This document shows positions 25,201 through 34,994 of a stretch of 64,000 nt of DNA, piece after piece. How positions within the stretch are numbered: position 1 is the first letter of the stretch; every line of letters starts with the position of its first letter. Made by a program: the position numbers and the translations under genes. Under the pieces are notes generated by a model. The model made no database searches and was not told where the DNA came from. It was given only the letters and a program-made list of their open reading frames with translations. Where the stretch lies: assembly GCA_900323505.1 (NCBI GenBank), contig OOIN01000029.1:434001-498000 (forward strand), written 5' to 3'. This stretch comes from Ustilago trichophora (taxonomy: Eukaryota > Basidiomycota > Ustilaginomycetes > Ustilaginales > Ustilaginaceae).

Positions 25201-28200
25201 GGCCAGATTGGGCATCTCCCTTGCAGCGATCACTTTTCGGGCTTCGCATATAACTACGCTGGCCGATTTTGGTGCACACGTTTGGCAGTCACCGTAGCAG
25301 TCGTACCAGCATGACTTCTGGGTCGGTGGTTACAGAACGAAAGAGAAGGAGCAACTGGCGTCTGCGGTCAATGCACACGGTTCGAAGAACCGCTAAGTTG
25401 AGGGATCCGCGCAGTAGAGGGCGCCCCCACGGCGCCATTTGACGGCTCATCACCAGTTAAGAGAGGGAGTGTCTTTCCGAGGTTTCGCAGCGCAAGGCTG
25501 GGGTCTGTTTACTGCTGCCTACAATCCTGTCACGCCCCTTGTTCAGCATCGCAACTCCACGGTCCAATCAGCGTCCCGTTGCGCGATCCTGTGGAGCAAG
25601 CAAAGTTCCCCCCCAAGCCAGCCATCCAACCGGTTATGGTTGCTGCTGCTGCTGATCGGGAAATGCCGTGGCGAATGCTTTACGACATAGGGTCCTGCAG
25701 TATCTTGGTCGGAGATGCCAAACCCTTGGCAGACTTGACCGTGATTTGCAGTTCTTTTTCATCTTCTTCTTCTTCCTTTCCTGCAGTAAAATGTGCTCTT
25801 CTGAAATTTTGCTTCTCTAAAATCACACACAAGGTGTGACGCATGAAAGGTGAAAAATGATAAGGGAGAGCAGCAATTTTTTTTTTCATTCTCGGCCGAC
25901 ATGCCCATTCTTGTGGTTACCTACTTTTTCACCGGCAAGTACTGCAAGTAGTGCACATTCGGCGACTGCAAGAAGCGCTGCAACTGCCGTTCCGAATTGT
26001 CACATCCCGCCCACAGCATGCCATAGGCCGTTTGCCGTTCAAGCGCATGTAATTATAGCGAAAAATGTGGGAAAAAAGGGTGGAAAGGAAGGGTGGGCGT
26101 GATGCGATTGTTTCATTTCATTTGAATTCAGCAGAGATGTTTGACGCATTGATTGTACTCCAAGAAACGGTGCTGCCACCCTACGCTGAATGCTTTCGTG
26201 GTGCATTGATTTGCGTTGAGTATGATCTGTGATACATTGGGTCGAGCACGGGAGCTGCTGAGTTGCGCTTCAGCAGAAAAAAGTGGCGTCAAAGGAAGAT
26301 CATGCGTTCATCAGCCCTCGCTTGCGGTGTCCATGTGATGAGTGCTCCTGCCGGTGTTCACATTCTTGCAAAAAGTTTTTCTGCCGTTGGAACCTTGCTC
26401 GCCTGCTGAAGGTTCTTGATTGATGGTCTTCTGTCGGTCCAGCATGCTTTTTCTCACGGTGGAGCTTTGAAATCTCGCTCGAAACCAGAATCTCACGGTC
26501 GACGTCAACATCTGCAGCCGAGCACGTTCAAGTGTTTGTGACGGCTGTGAATAACACACATGTCAAAGCCAACTCGCCATCGACACGGATGTCTGGTTCC
26601 ACTGTAGATGCATACTTTACAAGTGGGAAAGGTGGGAAAGGAGCATGAGCTTGTGAATGGCGGAGCTACTTCGCTTGCGGCTGGCGGTGCTGCACTACTG
26701 GACGGGGATTCAAAAACGGACATCTGTAACGGTGCGGTGAAGCCTTAAGAAAATCTTGCCTCATCCTTTTCCAAACAACATCATCAGCTCCGCTCCGATC
26801 GGCCAGATGGCTTCCGTTGTTGACATTCCACTTGTCAGATCCTCTTTTTGTTCTCAGCTTGTCTCGTGTTGACCACACCGATATTCGTTGTGGTGTTTTG
26901 ACATCGCGTTCGGAGACCGCTCTTCCGTCTGCAACAAGAGTTTATTGTCGACATCCCCCGGAACGTCTTATCTCCAACTGCTTGTCTGACCTTCAAATTT
27001 AGAGCTCATATCGCCGTCATCACGACTCGCTGCGCACTTTGCTGAATTGCATGTCATCTTCGACATCGGCCGTGGTGGACGCCGTTCTTGCAGATCAGCG
27101 GGATCAAGTTTGCACACAGACAGAAGAACATTGCGGAATTCAAGGGGCGGAATTCAGGATTCAATGTTCACGATTCCGTTCACGATTCCAGATCTCCGCA
27201 TTCCGGACGCTAAGAGATGCTCATATGTCACCTGCCGTTTCGCGGCAGCAGTTGGCTCCCCAAAGTGTTCTTCGAAGAGAGCACATCAATAAGATTTCAT
27301 GTCGTGACTGATGCGTCGCTCCGCACCCTGGATCACACCTTGATTATGCGTCGTGCCTTGCAGTACAGAACTTGGACGACTCGGATGCCAAAAAAAGGTC
27401 TTGCAGTTGTCGTTGTCTCACCAAACGGGTCACTTCAGGTCTCACGAACCCGCGCTGCCATCCAAGTCTTCTACTTGCACGATGGGATCTGTCCGAGAAC
27501 GTGCAGGTTAGCATTCTGAAGCACTTGCTGGGTGGTACTGGATGATACAGGCTCGACGTTCGTTTACCACCCAGAACACCCTGCTATTGACTTTGACCTG
27601 AAGCAGACATGATGGTGGCATCAACAGGCGAGCCGTCGGATGCGACAAAGGAGTCAATGGGGAAGAAGGTGTCCCCACGCTGTGCAGGTCTCCGCTGCGT
27701 TCGACACATATCTGACGATCGCAGGACAGAGAGTGTACGGACCGTTCATCCGTTGGTCAATATTCTGTGCTTGGTGCTGCGGCAGACTTGTACTCATCTA
27801 CGCGATGGAACGTCACCGATAAACGTTCCCCCTTTCGTGCGACAATGGACCGGCCTCTTCTCGCAAAGCCATTTGCAGAGCTGTCATCACGTCGCAGCAG
27901 AAACCGTCACACGCTGTTGTCATCTTCCTCTTGGTCTGGGAAAGGAGGAGGCTCGAGCGAGTTCCCCATGCCTCGACGCGCTTTTATAACGGAAGCTAAC
28001 TACAGCACTTACTGATTAATGGGTCGATGACAGTAAATTTTATCGGGTGGCGATCCGATATCTGTCACAGCCAACTGGACGTGTATGAAGACCATGTTTT
28101 TTTTGCGTGTCTCACTAGAATCTGGTTTTTGGTGTGGGTAGAAAGTCAATGGCATATACATACAGTGCTTTAGCGCTAAGCGACGGGACCTTGATTGTCA

Positions 28201-28757
28201 GGAAAGGAGCAATTGTCTTAGCCGCGGTCAAGCGTAGAGTAGAGGTCACGAGGTGCAAACAGATCCCACGGCGAATCGACATCGACGAGGGTGCTTTAGA
28301 CAACGCCATGACATTTTCAACCCCTGAAGCTGGGAATATTGGATCAAACGACCGCGTGATCACGACCATTTTGATGAACTGGATTAGCAGTGGGTTGTAC
28401 ACACTGGATGCTCATGTGCCGCGGCTCGGAATTTAAGGTCTAGATCGGGACGCTACGACACAGGCGATATATCTTGTGATCTTTTCAGCGAACTGAAACC
28501 TGGCCTCAGCACCACGCATACCATGTCCTGAGAGGCCCATTCATAACGGAGCTTGACGACCGCGTGGATCAATCTGGGTCGCGGACCCTGCACACAGTAT
28601 CTGGTTGGCGATCTCCAAAAAGGGAGCATTTTTTTTTGACAGTTGTAAAGGAAGGGTGAGTCAACAGACAGTCTACCTTTATCAAGCACTCTTTTTGAAA
28701 AAGCCACAAAAGCGTAAAGGGGGCAAAGAAGAGGCTTGGCTGACAACGCGTGGTGAC

Positions 28758-28924
28758 ACAAAGGGCCTGAGAGCTTCAAGGGTTTACAAAGGGACCCAGG
28801 CGTTTGCTTCAGACTTCCATCTCCCTCCGGAAGCGACATCGTACAAACAATAACGATACAAAGTGCCCCAGCGGTGTCTTTTCTTTTTCTTTCTTCGAGG
28901 CGTCGTTTTCAGAAAAACAAAGGG
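28758..28924 (+). promoter_or_regulatory. Second cluster of three pheromone response elements
   Basis: ACAAAGGG occurs at 28758-28765, 28786-28793 and 28917-28924, all on the plus strand. No recognised gene lies next to the cluster. The nearest downstream ATG is at 28951 and opens a 35-codon frame. Function is inferred from the known Prf1 octamer only. Confidence 0.45.
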
Positions 28925-28950
28925 GATCAGGCGATCCAAGCCCACTTAGA

Positions 28951-29058
28951 ATGTCCGAGCTCAATCGGTTTGAAAATTTGCTGAAACCTCCCTTGCTAAA
29001 CCGCTTGGCATCCCTGAGAGGCCCAAGCTGTATGACAAGGCTATGCTGGTGTGCATGA
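28951..29058 (+). CDS. Short ORF (35 codons) ending in a CaaX-like tetrapeptide, doubtful
   Basis: An ATG 26 bases after the last ACAAAGGG element opens a 35-residue frame ending TRLCWCA and a stop. A Cys four residues from the end and a terminal Ala is the arrangement of smut lipopeptide pheromone precursors, which are also about 35-45 residues long. However, the two middle residues (Trp, Cys) are not aliphatic, and the N-terminus does not look like a known precursor. The frame continues open upstream without an earlier ATG. It may well be a chance frame; it is listed because of its position next to the element cluster. Confidence 0.15.
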   Translation: MSELNRFENLLKPPLLNRLASLRGPSCMTRLCWCA

Positions 29059-29677
29059 ACGACGAACAGGCGCTTCGGAATCGCGCTGAACGGACGAACG
29101 ATGCATGTAACCTCCCCCTCAAAGAAGCGCGGCTCTATCGCGTCCAAGCGAACCTGTTGTTCCTTTTTGTGGTGCCGTTCCTAGAATGCAGAATCAAAGG
29201 TCATCCACCCACTCACACCGACACCCAGAGAACATTGTACAAGTGTGGGAAAAGCAGAAAAGCAATAAAAAGCTTCAGCCTCGTGAGAATATCGAACCCA
29301 CCGAAGGGTGTCCTTTACAGGCTGCTCACTCACCTCGGAAATCCACACCTAGGATGCATTGAACGACGGAAAGCCCCTGTTCACGTTGTCGCAGGGATCC
29401 ACTTTGATGGTTCTCACATCCGATGTTGGCGGTGGCTGCGCATACAAATTTGTCTCAAGCGCCGACACTTGTTGTGCGTAATCAAAGGGTGAGTGTAATA
29501 CTCCTTATCTCTTTTTCGGCCTGAACGACCTGAAATGTCCGACTCGAGGCGCTCTGAGAGATCATGTTGTAGAGGTCAGAGGTGAAAGTTACCCCGAAAC
29601 GTTTGTCAAACGCCATCAGCGTAGAGACAAAGTCCAAGACAGTGCTATACATATTGTGCTATAATTGTCCGTCTAAT

Positions 29678-29795
29678 ATCTGCGGCCATAGAACCTTGAA
29701 AGCACCGCATCCCGTCCGATCTGCGAAGTTAAGCAAGGTATCGCCTAGTCAGTACTGCGGTGGGGGACCACGCGGGAATCCTAGGTGCTGCAGTT
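29678..29795 (+). rRNA. 5S rRNA: 5S ribosomal RNA
   Basis: About 118 bases match fungal 5S rRNA throughout: GCGGCCATA near the 5' end, AAAGCACCGCATCCCGTCCG, the internal promoter segment GAAGTTAAGCAAGG, then AGTACTGCGGTGGGGGACCA and CGCGGGAATCCTAGGTGCTG. CCTTG near the 5' side can pair with CAAGG. A T-rich Pol III terminator (TTCTTTTTT) follows directly. It is a single dispersed copy, transcribed on the plus strand, as is usual in smuts where 5S genes are not confined to the rDNA array. The exact ends are accurate to a few bases. Confidence 0.94.
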
Positions 29796-30022
29796 CTTTT
29801 TTCCCTTTTTTCCCCACATTTCTTTTACTTCGCGATCCCCGATTTTCCGATTCATCACACTGCCTTCGGATGATCAATTTTTCATTTGGTACAATAAAAA
29901 GTAGACTTTCCCGACACCGGCTGATTTGACAGAGATTCAAGCCGGAAAGATCCCAACATTTGCTGCTTTTTTTGCTTCCAAGATTGCATGCCAACACTTG
30001 ACCACTACTACTGCTGATGAAT

Positions 30023-30047
30023 GTACTGTACTGTACTGTACTGTACC
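30023..30047. repeat. Tandem GTACT repeat
   Basis: Five head-to-tail GTACT units about 360 bp upstream of IFA38. The same GTACTGTAC core recurs in other intergenic regions of this window. Confidence 0.9.
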
Positions 30048-30407
30048 TGAAATTTGCGCTCGTTTCGGCTATGAATACTGATCTGCCAACTGCGCAAAGC
30101 GATACGCTTCAAGCTTGATTTGCTGCTGGAGAGATACCACATTCCAGCCGTTTCCCGTGTCAGTCTGCGAAAGCTTTCATGTGGTAACTTAGCAGAGAGG
30201 CACGAATCAGTTTTTCATCCCTCGAGACCCTCTCCTTCTTGGAAGTCGCGTTACGCACTGACCTCAGATGCATTCGCGCACGCAACGCGGTCGGAAATTC
30301 AGACATCCTTCTCAAAAGCGTTGGTCATCATCATCTTCATCATCATCTTTGAAATTGACCATCTCAACCACCATCTCCTCTATTATTGAGCTTTTGCCAC
30401 ATCAAAC

Positions 30408-31680
30408 ATGACGATTTCTCAGCACGTCGATGGGCTTTTGCGCCATGTTGGTCTTCGTGTCGGTGAGTATGCCTTTATCATTGTTGCACCTGAGGGTACA
30501 CTTCTGTTAGTTTTGTAGCTGACACTTGTTTCATTTTACTTTCTCTGACGCTCGATTTGCAGACCATGGCTTGACTCCGGTGTCTGCCGCCCTGGTCGTC
30601 CTTGCCGGCATTGGCGCTCTTACTGCTAGCACCTTCATCCTGCGCCTTGTCCAGCTCTTTGCCGACGTCTACGTCCTCCCCGGCAAATCCGTCGCCAAAT
30701 TTGGCGCCAACAAGAAGGACTACACCAAAGCCACCTGGGCCGTCATCACCGGAGCTACCGATGGTATTGGACGCGAATTTGCCCTTCAACTTTCCAAAAA
30801 GGGCTTCAACATTCTCCTCGTTTCCCGATCGCCCGAGAAACTAGGCGCTGTGGCTGCCGAGATCGAAGCCGCCTCGCCCGGCGTAAAAACCAAAACCCAA
30901 GCCATCGACTTTGCCCTCGGCGATGAACGTCAATACGAAGCTCTCGAGCATACCGTCAAGGACCTCAACATCGGTGTGTTGGTAAACAACGTTGGAAAGT
31001 CGCACAACATGCCCGTCAACTTTGCCGAAACCACCGAAGAAGAGATGGAGGACATTATCGAAATCAACGTTGTTTCGATCTTGCGTGTTTCCAGAATGGT
31101 CATCCCCGGTATGGTGAAACGCAAGAAGGGATTGGTGTTGAACTTGGGCTCGTTTGCAGGACAAGTTACTACCCCCATGTTGGCTACCTATGCAGGATCC
31201 AAGGCTTTCTTGAGCGGTTGGTCCCAGGCTTTGGGTGAAGAGCTTAAGAGGAGCGGAGTTGTGGTTAGCCTGTTGAACACTTATTTTGTTGTATCCAACA
31301 TGTCCAAAGTGCGCAAGTCGAGCGCGATGATTCCCACACCCAAGCAGTACGTTGCTCAGGTGCTCAAGACTCTGGGAAGAAATGGTGGCGCTGTGGGTAG
31401 ACCTTACACTTCTACCCCTTGGCCAATGCATGCTCTAGTCGATTGGGCTACCAGCTTCATCCTTCCTCGCGGTTGGCTGCTTAGATACTCTTACGGTACG
31501 TATATTCCAACTTTAAGATGAATGCTTGACACGTTATGTTGACAAAGTGCATGAAAGCTGACCTCGATTTTCTGAACCTTTTGCTTTACCCACCCCCACC
31601 CTCTGATCTACACAGACCAACAAGTTGCGATTCGCAAACGAGCCATTCGAAAGGCAGAAAAGGCTATCAAATCCACCTGA
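30408..31680 (+). CDS. IFA38: Very-long-chain 3-ketoacyl-CoA reductase
   Basis: Three exons: 30408-30462, 30563-31495 and 31616-31680, encoding 350 residues, close to the 347 of yeast Ifa38. Introns of 100 and 120 bases have GTGAGT/GCAG and GTACGT/ACAG ends and keep frame; both split a Gly/Asp codon after its first base. A hydrophobic segment at about residues 27-51 anchors the N-terminus in the ER membrane. Then comes a short-chain dehydrogenase fold: NADPH-binding TGATDGIG at 81-88, NNVG at 160-163, catalytic Ser near 215, and YAGSK with Tyr 228 and Lys 232. The enzyme reduces 3-ketoacyl-CoA in fatty-acid elongation for sphingolipid synthesis. The last exon adds a basic tail (QQVAIRKRAIRKAEKAIKST) absent if the second intron is read through. 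It is convergent with the AsnRS gene. Confidence 0.93.
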
Positions 31681-32072
31681 TCTCCTTTCCATGTTTTTAC
31701 TCCGTTTTCACCGATCTCGACTTCCGAAAACATCTCTGCCGAAACAGATCAGCCATCCATCCATCACGTTTCAATCGTCTTCATAAAACCCACTCTGTAT
31801 TGCGATCCTTCTCGCTTTGATCTCTCACGTCTCATTTCGCCAATTTCGACTCAACTTTCTGACTGTAAGAAATGTACAATTGCTTCTCGAAACCAGATCC
31901 ACAGATCAATGGCCGCAAATCACCCAAGTCAACTCATTTCCCACATGCCAAAATTCTCAGGCAGAACAACATGGTCAGTAAAGAGACATGTTTCAACGTG
32001 AGCTGAGATTGCTACCGGTGCAAAAGCAAAGCATGAGATTACAAAAAAGCCAAACGAGATCTCTATGCAAAC
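31681..32072. other. Short convergent intergenic region
   Basis: About 390 bases between the stop codons of two convergent genes, presumably 3' untranslated regions. Nothing else is visible. Confidence 0.6.
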
Positions 32073-33917
32073 TCAGGGAGTGCATCGACCAGTCCATCGG
32101 GGGTAAAGCGAAGCTTCACGAACGGTCCATCGGTTGGTGAGCCATGCGAGGAATCTTTCAACACCAAGACCGTAACCGCCGTGTTCGCAGGTACCGTACT
32201 TTCTCTGGTCAGTGTACCAGAAGTAAGGGGCGGCATCGATGCCTTCGTTCTTGTACGCCTCGAGCAACTCGTGCTGGTCGGCCATCCTCATGGATCCACC
32301 GACGATTTCACCGACACCGGGCATGAGGACGTCGACGGAATCGGTAAACTCCTCGTCGCCTTCGGTGCGCTTCATGTAGAACGATTTGATCTCGCGTGGG
32401 AAACGGCAGAGGAAAATGGGGACGTTGAGCTCGTCGGTCATCTTGCGCTCGGCAGCTTCGGCAATGTCATCGCCAATCTTGTGAGGCTGACCTTCTTCGT
32501 TGGGGATGTCGTGGTCGTTGAGCCACTGGATGGCCTCCTTGTAGTCCATGCGACGGAAGGGGCGGGTGGGCATCTTGAAGTTGGGGTTGAGCTGGTCGAG
32601 CAACGCCTTGGTCTTGGGGTCTTCGAGGACACGCGAGAGGGTACCGCAGATGAGCTGCTCGAGGTGCTCGAGGAGGTCGTCGAACGAGATGAAGGCCAGC
32701 TCACCTTCGAGATGGGTGTACTCGGACAAGTGACGACGGGTGTGCGACTTTTCAGCACGGAACGACTCCTGGACACAGAAGACGTCACCGAGGGATGGAA
32801 GACAGGTCTCGAGGTAGAGCTGCGAACTCTGGGTGAGGTAGGCGGGCTGTCCGTAGTAGTCGAAGCTGAAGAGGGTGGAGCCACCCTCGACCTGGGTCTG
32901 AACCATGCAGGGAGGCGTGACTTCGGTCATTCCGAGGTTGTCGAACTCGGCACGGAAAGCCTTGAGCACCTCGGAACGCACCTTGAGCACGGCGGAAGCA
33001 GTCTCACCACGGATGACGAGGTGACGGCGATCAGCCAAGCTGTTAGGGTCAGCGGTCTCGGCGACGACGTTGGTGTAGGCCTCGTCTCCTCCGGGAGCTT
33101 TGCCGAGGCACTTCCAGTAGTCGGCAACGAGCTCGTGGCCGCCAGGAGCAGTCTTGCCCTCGGGAACAGCCTTGAGCTGACCCTGGATCTCGACAGTCGA
33201 CTCGGTAGTGAGAGTGAGAGCGTCATAAGTGGTGGTGAGCTTGCCAGAGAGCACGACCTGGAGGTAGCCGGTACCATCACGGAGGACGATGAAGGTCAAA
33301 TCCTTCTGGGATCGCAATCGATGAACCCAACCGCAGATCTTGACACGCTGATCACGGAAGTTGGCGCCCTGGCTGATCTTGATCTTTTTAGCAGAGGAAG
33401 AGGGCTCTTCGAGGACGACTTTTTTGCTCTCTTCGAGCCTCTTCTCGTCATGGGCAGCCTGAGCCTCGTCCTTTGCGGCCTGCTCGCTGGCCTTTTCCTT
33501 CTTCTTGAGCGCAGTGGCGTAGAGCTTGCTGACCTTCTTGGCGGCGGAAGCCGAGATGGGAGCGTATCCGTCGGCGTCGACGCCGTCCTGACCGGGTGTG
33601 GCATCGGCCTTCTTCACGAAAACGGAAGCATCCTGACCCTTGGCGAGGAGAGCGGCTAATGGTGTGGCAAAAGGAGAGCTCTTGGTACCATCTGCGGCTT
33701 GATCGTTGCCGGCCTTCTCGTCGACGTAAACTGCGAGGGAAACGCAAAGAACGAAAAGAAACGGAAATCAGGCGGTCAGCTCTGCGTTTCATCGTCTCGT
33801 TGAAGTGCAAACGATAGACTTACCTGGTGCGCCACCGCCGATGGCCTTCTTGTCTTTGTCGCCAGAGATGTGAAGGGCTTCTGCGGCCGAAGCCAAAGCG
33901 TCCTTAATTGCGGACAT
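32073..33917 (-). CDS. DED81: Cytosolic asparaginyl-tRNA synthetase
   Basis: Two exons: 33917-33824 and 33730-32073, giving 583 residues. The 93-base intron (GTAAGT..CGCAG) joins GGGAP to VYVDEKAG in phase. The N-terminal extension (about residues 1-155) is Lys/Ala/Glu-rich, as in eukaryotic AsnRS. The OB-fold anticodon-binding domain begins at VKICGWVHRLRSQKDLTFIVL (about 161-182). The class II catalytic core carries motif 2, FRAEKSHTRRH, at 355-365, followed by HLSEYTHLEGE, and motif 3, GYGLGVERFL, at 550-559. The ending ASLYPRWTGRCTP is typical of AsnRS and distinguishes it from AspRS and LysRS. It charges tRNA-Asn with asparagine in the cytosol. A 492-codon open frame on the opposite strand is a by-product of the GC-rich codon bias. 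Confidence 0.96.
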
Positions 33918-34593
33918 GGTGTGTGTGTGTGTGCGTGCGTGTGTGGTCCTAGCTAATCGAATCTAGACAGTATGTATTATGGGGATGACCCTTGTATATG
34001 ATTGTAGGCCGGTGATTCCGAGGTGGTGAGTGGTGGTTAGAGGAAAAGTGGGAAATGGATATGGTGTCTTGATAAGAGAGCAATGTCTATCGACAAAAAA
34101 GAAATGGACCGAGCGGAAACATGTCGAGGCCCAAGTCCAAGACGGGGAGAAGAGAGAGTGTGTGCTGTTGCTGTCTGTGCAGTGTTGCTTTTGCAGATAT
34201 TCTTGAAATTGGGCCATTCCCATTCAAAAGGAAAAAAATGACTCGGCTGGCGCTGAAATTGATTTGTGCAGGGCGTGTGTTTTTTTTATTTCTTTTTGTT
34301 TCCCGATGCGAAACATGAAAAGAATACTGTACTGTAGTCAGGGTTGAATGCGGATCTTGCCCGATTTTGTGAGCCATTCAGCCCAACAGTCCCGTCGGGG
34401 AAGTCAGTAGAGCTAGACTGAGACACACCCAGGCAATCCCGTCGCAGCATGGCTTTCGACGTGTGCATCCATCAAAACCGAACAACTGCGGCTGTGGAAT
34501 ATCAAAGTGATCTAACAAGTTTAATGAAAAATGAATGGCACCCCACTTTGATCGATTCCCGATCTCCTTCCGACCCTATCTGTCCTCATACCG

Positions 34594-34628
<35 letters not shown>

Positions 34629-34994
34629 ATTCGGACACCTCGTTTGACTACACCAATTAAGGGCCTTCATGAATTGAGAGTGCTCTTCTGACTCACATTT
34701 CAGACAGCATTGAGTCAAGAAAGCTACGAGTCATTGCAGCCAGGCACAGCCAACTCCACGGACCAGCAAGCTTGGACTAGGCGGGTGTGGCTTTTTTTGT
34801 TGGTGCACAGATCGGGCCAAGTTGAGTGCAAGAAGAGAATCTTCCATTTTTTGTGTCACAGTCCATCTTCCAAGAGCTCTGTGCTCAGCTTTCTTTGCAT
34901 CCCAGCCGTCCTCATCGCACTTCCAACCTCTCTTGATTTCACCACACACACACACACGCACACACATTCAACTGCTGCGACTCGCCTGCGTCGT
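33918..34994. other. Divergent intergenic region between DED81 and GCN1
   Basis: Holds GT-rich sequence just upstream of the DED81 ATG (33919-33944), a CA microsatellite (34595-34628), a second CA-rich stretch (34943-34968) and a TACTGTACTGTA motif near 34325. From 34710 to 34994 the sequence is in frame with GCN1 without a stop but has no ATG and looks like leader. Confidence 0.55.
34595..34628. repeat. CA microsatellite
   Basis: Seventeen pure CA units about 370-400 bp upstream of the GCN1 start. Confidence 0.95.

Larger units (their letters stand above)
12934..30407. other. 17.4-kb gene-poor region
   Basis: No open frame here resembles a known protein family, and most are short, low complexity or open on both strands. 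What can be seen: purine-rich sequence 13000-14700 upstream of the cyclin, a GA run near 14707-14726, A/G-rich tracts near 16800-16862, several tandem repeats (listed separately), a possible decayed coding segment near 27217-28015, a cluster of ACAAAGGG elements, and one 5S rRNA gene. An unbroken ATG-started frame of 171 codons at 24096-24611 has no recognisable features and is not called as a gene. Smut genomes are usually compact, so the gap is notable. Confidence 0.6.

Noticed and set aside
32181..33659. 492-codon plus-strand open frame opposite the AsnRS gene
   Set aside because: It mirrors a confirmed coding exon; GC-rich codon bias leaves the antisense frame open. The AsnRS motifs are on the minus strand.
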